From assembly GCA_965200465.1 (NCBI GenBank), contig OZ241358.1:2852001-2916000 (forward strand): a stretch of DNA of 64,000 nt. The letters run 5' to 3'. A model generated the notes under the pieces. That model was not told where the DNA came from and made no database searches. It was given only the letters and a program-made list of their open reading frames with translations. Below, piece by piece: positions 26,826 through 35,200 of the stretch (its first letter is position 1; every line of letters starts with the position of its first letter). Source of the stretch: Azophilus sp965200465. GTDB lineage: Bacteria; Pseudomonadota; Gammaproteobacteria; Pseudomonadales; Azotimanducaceae. Made by a program: the position numbers and the translations under genes.

Positions 26826-26884
26826 AACCATGCAATCGCCGGAAAAAACCTTGCACGGTGCGCCTGCAGCGCTTTCTTAGGCGG
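26826..26884. repeat. Dispersed ~60-bp repeat, copy 1
   Basis: Its core at 26837-26865 is identical to the reverse complement of 52705-52734 apart from one base in an A-run. Similarity continues on both sides (AACC..GCA.TCGCCGG on one side, CAGCGC..CTTA..GCGGGGA on the other). The core contains the small palindrome GCACGGTGC. It sits just downstream of the MmgE/PrpD gene. Confidence 0.7.
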
Positions 26885-26893
26885 GGACTGGGC

Positions 26894-28249
26894 CTATGGG
26901 GAACCTGTGACCGGCCTCAACAAGGCGTTTGCATTGGCGGCCTCTGGCAAGGCGGCGGCCGCGTCGATTAGGGCGGCGGCCCGCGACTCGTCGGCATAGA
27001 CCGAATTTAGGCAGACGCGCACCTTGGCGAGGCGTTGGCTTTCCGTGAGCGGATGGTCCGGCGAACCCAACAGCTGGTCGATGCACACGGACAGGGAGGA
27101 ACCGTCGGCCAGCTCGGCGGTTAGGGTCTGCGGCGTGAAGGCGGCCGGGTCCGCAACCTCGTTGACGCTGGCGGAGAAACGCTGCGCCGCGGCCAGAACT
27201 TCGGGGTCCCCAAGAGCCTCCGCGGTGAAGTGCTCCAAGCCGACGGCGCCGCGCAGCAGGGCCGTTGCGCCCACATAGGGGAAGCACAGCCGGGCGTAGT
27301 TGGCGTCCATGCCGGCCAACGGCGGGCGCACCACTAGCTGGTGGATAAGGGGCGGCGCCGACAGCCGCATGGCCTGCAGCGCACCGGCGGCCACGCCTTG
27401 GGAGCGCAGCTTCAACACCGCCTCCACGCCGCCGTGGGTGGCCCGTCCGGATGGATGGGGCTTGTGGCTTAGCTCCGTCACCCGCCAAACGGCGCCGAGG
27501 CCATCCGCCAAGCCCGAGAGGTCGAAGCTCCGTTCAAACAAGGCGAAGTAACCGTAAGGACCCTCCAAGGCGTCCTCCGGGGCCGGCACCCCGGCCGCCG
27601 CCAAGTCGGCCGCCACCAAGCCGGCGCGGGCGGCGTTGCCCAGCTGCACCGGCAGGGTCGGCTTGCCCTCCTCATGGGCCTGCATGGTGCCGGCGGCTTG
27701 GCACAGGGCATGGCCAAAGCAAGCGCGAACCTGCATGGGGCCGAAGCGCCGCAGCACGGCCGCCGCCGCCGCCGCCCCGAACACTCCGGCGGTGGCCGGG
27801 CGAAAGAAAGTCAGCGGCGCCGTCGCCGCCAAGCCCAAGGCCGCCGCCACCTCCACGCCCAGCGCCGCCGCTGTGGTGATCCGCCTCCCGTCAATGGCTG
27901 TTGCGGCCCGTTCGCATTCGGCCAGAGTTGCCGCCAGCACTGCGGTCATGGCGTGAACCACGGCCGGCTCATGCACGCAGTCGAACTCCAGGCAGTGCAT
28001 CTGATAGGCGTTCACGAAGGCCGCCGTGGGCGCCGGAACCCGTAGCGCATCGCCGAGGATGCGGGCGCTCCGCCCTTGGCCCCAAGCCAAGGCAACGCCC
28101 AACACGGCGTCCCGATGGGGGCTGCGCCGTCCGGCCACGCCCACCGCCAAGGTGTCCAGAATGAACGTCTGCGCCGCCTGCACGGCCGCCTCCGGCAAGT
28201 CGTCAAAGCCGGTGGCGACGATCAGCTCCACCAATTCATCAAGCAGCAA
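26894..28249 (-). CDS. MmgE/PrpD family protein
   Basis: About 451 residues. The helical N-terminal domain (FILDTLAVGVAGRRSPHRD, AFVNAYQMHCLEFDCVHEPAVVHAM) and small C-terminal domain (ATHGGVEAVLKLRSQG, FTPQTLTAELADGSSL) match the 2-methylcitrate dehydratase / iminodisuccinate epimerase family, about its usual length. The start is uncertain: a TTG at 28249 follows GGAGGG with short spacing; an upstream TTG at 28297 is also open. The family is broad, so the substrate is not known. A CoA-transferase and deacetylase are nearby. Confidence 0.88.
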   Translation of the reverse strand: MLLDELVELIVATGFDDLPEAAVQAAQTFILDTLAVGVAGRRSPHRDAVLGVALAWGQGRSARILGDALRVPAPTAAFVNAYQMHCLEFDCVHEPAVVHAMTAVLAATLAECERAATAIDGRRITTAAALGVEVAAALGLAATAPLTFFRPATAGVFGAAAAAAVLRRFGPMQVRACFGHALCQAAGTMQAHEEGKPTLPVQLGNAARAGLVAADLAAAGVPAPEDALEGPYGYFALFERSFDLSGLADGLGAVWRVTELSHKPHPSGRATHGGVEAVLKLRSQGVAAGALQAMRLSAPPLIHQLVVRPPLAGMDANYARLCFPYVGATALLRGAVGLEHFTAEALGDPEVLAAAQRFSASVNEVADPAAFTPQTLTAELADGSSLSVCIDQLLGSPDHPLTESQRLAKVRVCLNSVYADESRAAALIDAAAALPEAANANALLRPVTGSP

Positions 28250-28456
28250 ACGCCCTCCATGACGGCGCCGACGGCGCCGCAATCCACACCGCCGCAAGCA
28301 TTTACTCCCTCTCTCTAATCCCCGTGGTCGGGATTTCTTTTGTCCTTTTTCATTCGGGTTTCCTTGGTGGCAGTGGCGGCAGGCGGCGCGGGGCCTGCGC
28401 CGCTCCAGGTGGGCGTGAAGGGAGCAACCAACAGGCGCCGGCCCCGCATGGGCGCA

Positions 28457-28669
28457 CTATGAAAGGTTCGGGTCATAGCCGAAGTTGTGGGACCCTGTCT
28501 CAGTCCAAGGGTTAAACCCTGCGTTTACGCCGCCTTTGGTTGCGGCGAATTCAACCAGTCTTAGCCTAGGCTTGATCCAAGGCCGCTTGCCCGACGGCCT
28601 CCGTTCCGTGCGGGGCGTCGTTTCCGTACCCCCCCCCCCCCCCCCCCCGGTCCGTTCGCTTTTGCTCAT
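28457..28669 (-). CDS. Small leader/core peptide 1 (putative RiPP precursor)
   Basis: 70 residues. ATG at 28669 with GGAG 8 nt upstream. N-terminus MSKSERT, then seven glycines encoded by a run of 20 G, a basic spacer, KRPWIKPRLRLVEFAAT, and a C-terminal part KGGVNAGFNPWTETGSHNFG ending YDPNLS. The W-x-K-P-R-x-R-L block resembles leader motifs bound by PqqD-like recognition domains (PqqA W-x-K-P; lasso YxxPxL). The second copy at 28827 has the same leader but a different core. No maturation enzymes are adjacent, so the RiPP assignment is inference. A canonical lasso core (acidic residue at 7-9) is not seen. Confidence 0.5.
   Translation of the reverse strand: MSKSERTGGGGGGGTETTPRTERRPSGKRPWIKPRLRLVEFAATKGGVNAGFNPWTETGSHNFGYDPNLS
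28629..28648 (-). repeat. 20-base C tract (G20 in the coding strand of peptide 1)
   Basis: Twenty uninterrupted C on the plus strand. In the peptide gene it encodes Gly7 in frame. Such length is highly prone to slippage, so the gene may be phase-variable. Confidence 0.9.
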
Positions 28670-28720
28670 TGGCCTGTCTCCGTTGCTGGCTGCGGGAATG
28701 CGCGGCTGCGCCGCCAAGGG

Positions 28721-28752
28721 CATGCTAGCATGGGTTTCCAAGGCGGCGTCAA
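28721..28752 (-). promoter_or_regulatory. Conserved upstream palindrome and putative promoter of peptide 1
   Basis: A perfect 12-bp palindrome CATGCTAGCATG lies 52 nt before the ATG. On the minus strand TTGACG (28752-28747) precedes an extended -10-like TGCTAGCAT with 19-nt spacing to TAGCAT. The whole block is repeated at peptide 2 at the same distance. Confidence 0.4.
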
Positions 28753-28826
28753 GCGGCGCGGGGCCTGCGCCGTTCCAAGTGGGCGTGAAGGGAGCAACCA
28801 ACAGGCGCCGGCCCCGCATGGGCGCA

Positions 28827-29027
28827 CTAGGATATGTTCGGGTCATACGCCGCTTCCCCGAGCGTGAGCGTGCTTTCGGGGCGAAAAAAACTATAGCCTT
28901 TGACGGCGGGTGCGGCTTCGGTTGCAGCGAATTCCACCAGCCGCACCCTAGGCTTGCGCCAAGGCCGCTTTTCCTTCGGCTTCGTTTCCGTACCCCCCCC
29001 CCCCCCGGTCTGTTCGCTTTTGCTCAT
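28827..29027 (-). CDS. Small leader/core peptide 2 (putative RiPP precursor)
   Basis: 66 residues. ATG at 29027 with the same GGAG site. MSKSEQT, five glycines from a run of 14 G, then KRPWRKPRVRLVEFAAT and a divergent C-terminal part EAAPAVKGYSFFRPESTLTL ending AAYDPNIS. The leader is nearly identical to peptide 1 while the core is not, and both end YDPN(L/I)S with a C-terminal Ser. This is the pattern of duplicated precursor genes with core diversification. Upstream of peptide 1 on the same strand. Confidence 0.5.
   Translation of the reverse strand: MSKSEQTGGGGGTETKPKEKRPWRKPRVRLVEFAATEAAPAVKGYSFFRPESTLTLGEAAYDPNIS
28993..29006 (-). repeat. 14-base C tract (G14 in the coding strand of peptide 2)
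   Basis: Fourteen uninterrupted C on the plus strand, encoding Gly5 in frame. It differs from the peptide 1 tract by 6 bases, so both frames are kept. Confidence 0.9.
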
Positions 29028-29078
29028 TGGCCTGTCTCCGTTGCTGGTTGCGCGAATGCGCGGTTGCGGCGCCAAGGG

Positions 29079-29110
29079 CATGCTAGCATGGGTTTCCAAG
29101 GCGGCGTCAA
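29079..29110 (-). promoter_or_regulatory. Conserved upstream palindrome and putative promoter of peptide 2
   Basis: Same palindrome CATGCTAGCATG at 29079-29090, 52 nt before the ATG, with TTGACG at 29110-29105 on the minus strand. Confidence 0.4.
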
Positions 29111-29221
29111 TTGCATCTGGCGTTGGCGGACGGCCCAACACTAAAAAGCCAGTGTTTATGCGGGTTCCAGCGGATTTGACGCCCCAGCCCCCAAGGGGCC
29201 GCCGGCAGCCCCTGACAGCGC

Positions 29222-30391
29222 TTAGATAACCCCCCGTTCAACAAGTTCGTTCAGCGTTGCCTCGTCCATCCCTAGGGACTTGCCGATTTCCACCGAGTGC
29301 TCGCCGTAGCCGGGCAGTTCCAGGTTGGGTTGGGCCGGTTCGTTGGCGTACTTGATCGGCACGCCGATGTGCGGGTTGCCTTGGCCGTCGGTCAGCAGCA
29401 TGCGCCGGTGCAGGGTGTGCGGGTCCGCAAAGGCGTCCTTGAGGGAGCGCACCACCGCCCAGCAGCAGTCGATGGGGGCGAGGAAGGCTTCCCATGCGGC
29501 GCGGCTGCGGCTGGCGAACTCGGCCTTGAAGAAGGCGCGCAGAGGCTCCTGCTCCGGCCCCGGCTCGATTTCCGCGTAGGGCAGCAGGTCAAGGCGGCCT
29601 AAGGCCGTCAGCAGGTTGCGGGCGAACTTGGCCTCGGAGCCGCCGAGCACGATGAAGGCGCCGTCGGAGGTTTCGTAGATGTGGTACATGGCGGCGCCGC
29701 CGAAGGAGCGCATGTGCTTGGGGGCCGGATGGGCGTCCTCGGCGAACACCGGGCCGGTGACGTTGGGCGTCCAGGCCAGCAAGGCGTCGTACATGGAAAG
29801 ATCGATGCAGTCCCCCTTGCCGCTGCGCTCCCGGCCAAGCAGCGCCATCAGAATTGCGGACATGGCCAGCAGCGAGGAGATGGCGTCCGCACTGGGCATG
29901 TTGGGGGCCGCCGGCTTGCCGTCCTGCAAACCGAGGTTCAGGGCGGCGGTGCCGGCCAACGCCTGCACCGCAAGGTCGTGGGCCGGCTTGTCGCGCAGCG
30001 GCCCGCTCTGCCCGAACGCGGATATGGAGCAATAGACCAAGCGGGGGTTCAGCGCATTGAGGGTCTGGTAGTCGATGCCCAGCCGCTCCGCTACGCCGGG
30101 CCGGAAGGATTCCACGAAAACGTCCGCGCTCTTGGCCAAGGCGTGGAGGAAGCGGCGCCCGTCGGCGTCCTTCAGGTTGATCTTAAGGCTTCTCTTGCCG
30201 CGGGCGATGTTGCGGAACCAAACGGAAACGCCGTCCTCAGTGCGGTAGCCGATCTGCCGGGTCGGCTCCCCCACCCCGTTGGCCGGCTCCACCATGATGA
30301 CGTCCGCGCCCTGGTCCGCCAGCATCATGGTCATGTGCGGACCCGGCAGGAAGGCGGACAGGTCGAGCACCCGAATGCCCTTGAGCTTCAT
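29222..30391 (-). CDS. CaiB/BaiF family (class III) CoA-transferase
   Basis: 389 residues. Begins MKLKGIRVLDLSAFLPGPHMTMMLADQGADVI, the standard class III start. The catalytic Asp lies in KPAHDLAVQALAG (~150), and RGKRSLKINLKDADGR and ESFRPGVAERLGIDY are conserved blocks. It moves CoA between carboxylic acids. Its substrate is not evident. It is in the same orientation as the MmgE/PrpD gene, but the peptide repeat units lie between them. Confidence 0.93.
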   Translation of the reverse strand: MKLKGIRVLDLSAFLPGPHMTMMLADQGADVIMVEPANGVGEPTRQIGYRTEDGVSVWFRNIARGKRSLKINLKDADGRRFLHALAKSADVFVESFRPGVAERLGIDYQTLNALNPRLVYCSISAFGQSGPLRDKPAHDLAVQALAGTAALNLGLQDGKPAAPNMPSADAISSLLAMSAILMALLGRERSGKGDCIDLSMYDALLAWTPNVTGPVFAEDAHPAPKHMRSFGGAAMYHIYETSDGAFIVLGGSEAKFARNLLTALGRLDLLPYAEIEPGPEQEPLRAFFKAEFASRSRAAWEAFLAPIDCCWAVVRSLKDAFADPHTLHRRMLLTDGQGNPHIGVPIKYANEPAQPNLELPGYGEHSVEIGKSLGMDEATLNELVERGVI

Positions 30392-30644
30392 GGTCCCCTT
30401 AGTCTTATTGCTTGCCCGCCTAGGTTAGCAAAACAGCCACGCCCGCCGGAGCGCAACTTCCCAAGGCCATCTCAAAGCCGTGCGCACACTCTAATGGTGG
30501 GATGAACATCCAAAATGAACCGAGAAAATTCACGGATGGTGGGGAAATCCGCATTCCAAAGGCGTAAAAGGAACACTTGGGCGGGAGAAATGCAGCCCCC
30601 CGGCGGACTTTGGAATGACCTTAGCGCAACTTCCGCACATCGGG

Positions 30645-31574
30645 CTAGGGCGGGGTCTTGCCGGGAGGTTGCGCAAGCGCCTGCTCTTGGGGGGGCGGGG
30701 CCGCGTCGGCGTAGGCGGCGGCGATCATGCTGCGGGTGGCCGCCCAAACGTCCTTGCGCCCGCCCGCGTGGTCCAGCACCCGCTGCAAGGCGCCGATGCG
30801 TCCCGGCCGGCCAATGATGCGCAGATGCAGCCCCAAGGACATCATGCGGGGCCCCAAGGCGGCGGCTTCCTTGACCAGCCAATCGAAGCTGTCGATGGCG
30901 TATTCGGCCCACTGCCGGGGCGTCAGCGAGGGTGCGCTCCACATCTTCATGTCGTTGGTGTCCAAAGCGTAGGGGACCATCAGCAGCGGCTTGCCTCCTG
31001 CCGCGCCGCAATCCACCCACTTCCAAAAGGGCAGGTCGCCGGAATAGTCGTCCATGTGGTAGGCGAAGCCCTCCTCCAACAGCAGCCTTTGGGTGTTTTC
31101 AGTGTGCAGAAAGCGGGAAAGCCAGCCCCGCGGGCGGGCGCCGGCGGTCGCTTCAATGCTGCGCCAGGCGTTTCGGATGAAGGTGCGCTCCTCCGCTTCG
31201 TCCATGCGGAATTGATGCACCCAGCGGTGGCCGTGGCAGGCGACCTCATGGCCGTCGGCAACCAACTGCCGGGCCAGGTCCGGCGCCCGCTCCAAGGCAA
31301 GGGCCGCGGCGGTGGCCGTGGCCGGCAGTTGCCGCTCCCGAAGCAGCCGCAGCACCCTGGGCGCACCAGCGTTGACGCCGTACTGGTAGTTGGACTCGTT
31401 GCCGTGAACCCGAATGGGCTTGCGGGGGACGGCGCCGAGCTCATCCACCGGCTCCGGCCCAACGTCGCCGTCGAGAACGTTCATTTCCGCCCCCTCCTCC
31501 ACGTTCACCACGATGGACAGCGCCAAACGCGCCCCATTGGGCCAGGTGAAGTCCGTTGGCAGAGGGTTGGACAT
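30645..31574 (-). CDS. Polysaccharide deacetylase-family hydrolase (PuuE-like branch)
   Basis: 309 residues from ATG 31574. NodB-fold features: LSIVVNVEEGAEM (first acidic motif, Glu in place of the usual Asp), HGNESNYQYG, HEVACHGHRWVHQ (the H-x3-H metal pair appears as HGHRW/H), and a C-terminal SLGLHLRIIGRPGR. This branch includes urate-pathway allantoinase-like proteins (PuuE) and other C-N hydrolases rather than true chitin deacetylases. No strong ribosome binding site is visible. Confidence 0.8.
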   Translation of the reverse strand: MSNPLPTDFTWPNGARLALSIVVNVEEGAEMNVLDGDVGPEPVDELGAVPRKPIRVHGNESNYQYGVNAGAPRVLRLLRERQLPATATAAALALERAPDLARQLVADGHEVACHGHRWVHQFRMDEAEERTFIRNAWRSIEATAGARPRGWLSRFLHTENTQRLLLEEGFAYHMDDYSGDLPFWKWVDCGAAGGKPLLMVPYALDTNDMKMWSAPSLTPRQWAEYAIDSFDWLVKEAAALGPRMMSLGLHLRIIGRPGRIGALQRVLDHAGGRKDVWAATRSMIAAAYADAAPPPQEQALAQPPGKTPP

Positions 31575-31638
31575 GGGCGTCAACAGGCTGCAATGCAAAC
31601 GCCGGAGCGGATGCAGGCGGAATGGGCGCTCCCGCCGT

Positions 31639-32070
31639 TCAAGCCGTGAAGCGCGGCCGCGCCCGCCAAAGCGCCACCGTGGGCACGACGAACAGGCCGC
31701 CGGAGACCACAGCCACCAAAAGGCCGCCGCCGCCTGGATCAAGCAGGTTCCACAGGGCCATGGCGAGCGCCACCTGCGCCGCGTAAAGGGCGGCCCAAGG
31801 CCACATCCAAGGACGCATCCGCCAAAAGCCGTAGGCGCCGGCGGCATAGATGGCCCAATGCAGCGGCTCCGTTGCCTTTGCCCACCAGCCGTGCAGGGTG
31901 AAGCCGAACCAGACTTCCTCAGCCCCCGCAACCGGCTTGGTGAATAGGTCAAAGGGCATGTAGATGAAGGCCATGTACAGGCAGAACAGCCAGATGCCGT
32001 TCATCCACCAAGGCCGCCGCCGCCACTCGGCGGCCAATTTGGCCCCAAGGCCGTCGCTCAAGTTCGCCAT
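31639..32070 (-). CDS. Small integral membrane protein (unknown function)
   Basis: 143 residues. ATG at 32070 with GGAGG 9 nt upstream (the ATG at 32079 abuts the site). Four hydrophobic segments are visible: WLFCLYMAFIYMPFDLF, LHWAIYAAGAYGFW, WAALYAAQVALAMALWNLL and LLVAVVSGGLFVVPTVAL. It resembles small EXPERA/DUF2781-like or emopamil-like proteins only loosely. Likely co-transcribed with the deacetylase downstream. Confidence 0.65.
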   Translation of the reverse strand: MANLSDGLGAKLAAEWRRRPWWMNGIWLFCLYMAFIYMPFDLFTKPVAGAEEVWFGFTLHGWWAKATEPLHWAIYAAGAYGFWRMRPWMWPWAALYAAQVALAMALWNLLDPGGGGLLVAVVSGGLFVVPTVALWRARPRFTA

Positions 32071-32153
32071 GCAAGCCATCCTCCATCAATGCGGCTAGGT
32101 TGGGCCAAGGCGGCGCCGTCGTCAAGCGCAAGTTCCTCGGCGACTAATTGGGC

Positions 32154-32182
32154 TTGACTTGTGCAGCGCTACACGCTACACA
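32154..32182 (+). promoter_or_regulatory. Promoter with tandem heptamer before the HTH-nuclease-like gene
   Basis: TTGACT (32154-32159), 17-nt spacer, TACACA (32177-32182). Two adjacent copies of GCTACAC (32168-32174, 32175-32181) cover the spacer and -10, a good target for self-regulation by the N-terminal HTH of the encoded protein. Confidence 0.6.
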
Positions 32183-32213
32183 TGCGAGAACAGAATATTT
32201 GGAACAGCTTTAC

Positions 32214-35200
32214 ATGGCAACAGACCAGAACAGGGTGGGCCAACACATACGGAGTCGAGTGATTCCCTCGGGCATGTCCGTCAAGGAGGCTGCGGCGCGA
32301 TTGGGCGTGGGCCGCCCCGCGCTGTCGAACCTCCTGAACGGCAAGGCCTCGCTTTCCCAAGAGATGGCTCTACGCCTGGAGAGAGCATTTGGGGCCAACC
32401 GGGACGAGCTTCTCGAACTTCAAGCCTCGCATGACAGAGCCCGGCGCGACGACCAGGAGAAGCGGGTGGCCGTGCATGGCTATGTGCCTAGATTCCTGAC
32501 GCTGAAAGCGCATGACATCGAGCGCTGGGCAGAGCCCGTTGCAGCGCGTGAGCATCTTCCCGTTCTCCTGCGCAAACTGGTGCATGCAACCGGGCGCGAC
32601 TTGCAGCGCGTGGACTTCCCTGGATTCGACAACAGCCAACGCCCGGGGTGGGATGGCTGGGTGGAAGCAGGCACAGCAACGGCGTGGATTCCAGAGGGGG
32701 TTTCTGGGTGGGAGTTCGGCACATCCCAACGCCCGCGCCAGAAGGCCGAGAAGGACTACAGCTCACGGCTTCGCCTGCCATTTGAAGAAAGGGCGCACTG
32801 TACGTTCATTTTCGTGATCCCCCAGAACTGGCCTGGGAAGAACGAATGGGCAAAGCAAAAAGAAGCGTCTGGTGATGGCTGGAAGGCGGTCAGAGCTTAC
32901 GATGCCAGCGATCTGGAGCAGTGGCTTGATGAATCGATAGTCCCGCCCGTGTGGCTGACAGAGATGCTTGGAAGGCCAACGGAAGGCATTAGGACGCTTG
33001 ATGCGCACTGGGAAGATTGGGCTCAAGCCAGCGAGCCGCCCATGACGGAGGACGTCTTCGAGTCCGCTGTCGCCGCCGGCATCAAGAGGTTCAAGGAGTG
33101 GCTCGAAGAATCCCCTAAGCGCCCTTTCGTCGTGGCGGCTGACTCCCAAGACGAAGCCTTAGCATTTCTCCGGTGCCTCTTTCGGCATGAAGAAATTCCC
33201 GTTGGCCAGTGCGACTTGGCGGCAGTCTTCAAATCCTCCCAAGCCCTGGAGAAACTGGTGGCCTCGTCGTCTCCGTTCATCCCGATAGCCGCCAACACGA
33301 AGACTCAGCAGCGCCTCGCGCCTCTCTGCAAACGGATGCACTCAATTACCACATGTCCACGAAATGCCGTCCATACAAAACCCGATGTCGCGCTCGAATT
33401 GATGGGATACACGGCGTTTGAAAGGGGGCTTATGAGGATGGGCTTAGACCGGCATGAAGCCGAACGGCTAGCAAGAGAGAGTGGTCGATCACCCACCATC
33501 CTCAGGCGAAGGCTGTCCAGTATTCCGGCGATAAAGACGCCCAAGTGGGCCAGCGACACAGCACTTGTCCCGATCTGTTTGGTAGGCGCATGGCATGCTA
33601 ACTCCAAGGCTGACAAAGAGGTCATCGAAGCTGTCACGAATTGCGGGTATAAAGAAGTCGAAGAGAATGTCGCTCGACTGCAACAAATTGAAGACAGTCC
33701 AGTTTGGTCCGTAGGCCAGCACCGCGGCGTGAAATCCAAAATCGATGTGCTGTTCTCAGTCGCGCCATCAATAACTGAGCAAGACATTCGCGAATTCCTC
33801 ACGCTTGCCAAATTCGTGCTTTCGGAGTCTGATCCCGCGCTGGATCTTCCCGAAGCGAAACGTTGGGCCGCAGCCATTCATGGCAAGGTGCGGGACCACT
33901 CTTCCGCATTGCGCGATGGTATCTGCGAAACCCTTGTCCTGCTTTCTGTTCACGGCAACGATCTGTTCCAAGGGCGTTTGGGCATTGATGTTGCGGCGCT
34001 GGTGTCGAGCTTGGTGAAACGTCTCCTGATGCCGCTAGAAGAGCGGCTGCAATCACAAGAACGCGACCTTCCTGCTTACGCAGAAGCGGCGCCATGCAGA
34101 TTTCTGACGATCCTGGAGAATGACTTGAGGAAGGATGATCCGGTCGTGCTTCAGCTACTCAGACCAGCCACTAGCCTACCCTTTGGACGTTGTTCGCGGA
34201 CTGGCCTGCTGTGGGCCTTGGAATGCGTGGCTTGGAATCCGGAATACTTATCCAGAGCATGCATTCTGCTTGCAAAACTTTCCAAGATAGAAATCAAGGA
34301 CAACTGGGCCAACAAACCCTTTACGAGCCTCGCTGGCATACTTAGGTCTTGGATGCCGCAAACAGCGGCCACCCTTGATGAGCGTATTTCTGCATTGAAG
34401 ATGCTTGCTAAACGCTATCCGGAAATCGGTTGGCAGTTGTGTTTGGACGAGATCTGGGCTGGCCCGCGTTTCGCAATGGAAAATTATCGACCGCGCTGGC
34501 GCGGCGATGCATCTGGTGCCGGAGGTGTGGTTGCAAAGAGCGATGCCTTGACCTTCACTCAGTGCGCCATCGGATTGTTGTTGAAGTGGCCGAAGCACGA
34601 CCAAACGACACTAGGCGACTTGATGGAGCGGATCGAGGCACTTGCTGAAAATCAAAAATCCACTTTATGGAACTTGATAGATGCATGGGCGAGCCGTCAA
34701 AACGACGAAGGGGCACTGGCTGAGCTCCGCGAAAAGGTCCGTCGTTTTGCCCTTACGAGGAGAGGCCGTCGCAACATTCAAAGCACGATTGAGAGAGCCC
34801 GTCTCACATACGAGAAGCTTCAGCCTAAAAATTTGATTATTCGCCATGCTTGGCTGTTTGCTACCGCTTGGGTTGAGGAATCATGGGATGAAATCAAGAA
34901 CGAAAACCTCGACTTTAAGGCGCGGACAGCAATAATCGACAACCTTCGCCAGGCGGCGATGAAGGATATCTGGGCCACTCACGGCCTCACCGGCGCACTG
35001 ACGATGATGGAAAGAGGTGCTGACGGGCACACCGTGGGGCATTATGCGGCGCTCTGCGCGGTCGATGCCGCAGAAGTTCTTCGAGTGTGTCTCTCCACCG
35101 AGGTCAACGTGGCGGAGTTCGATGGGTTTTTGCGAGCGTTCATTTTTGCGCGAGCCAATCCCGCCGAGTCCGTGCTTCTGCTAGAGGTCTCTCAGCAAGT

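Larger units (their letters stand above)
28384..29112. repeat. Two tandem repeat units of ~360-370 bp carrying the peptide pair
   Basis: Unit 1 (about 28384-28752) and unit 2 (about 28754-29112) share nearly identical ends, leader coding, start region and upstream palindrome. They differ most in the C-terminal coding part and in the length of a C-run. A partial third similarity (GGGTTTCC then CGGCAGG) precedes unit 1. Equivalent points are 358-370 bases apart. Confidence 0.85.

Noticed and set aside
28457..29027. Canonical lasso peptide precursors
   Set aside because: No Asp/Glu at core positions 7-9 after the expected leader Thr, and the leader spacing differs (T is 8, not 11, residues after the Leu/Val). 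A RiPP of another class remains possible.
28485..29144. A 219-codon plus-strand frame across the peptide repeats
   Set aside because: It reads the C tracts as poly-Pro and crosses both units without a ribosome binding site; the minus-strand peptides have GGAG sites and a conserved leader.
30515..30817. A 100-codon plus-strand frame
   Set aside because: Mostly antisense to the deacetylase gene; no ribosome binding site or similarity.
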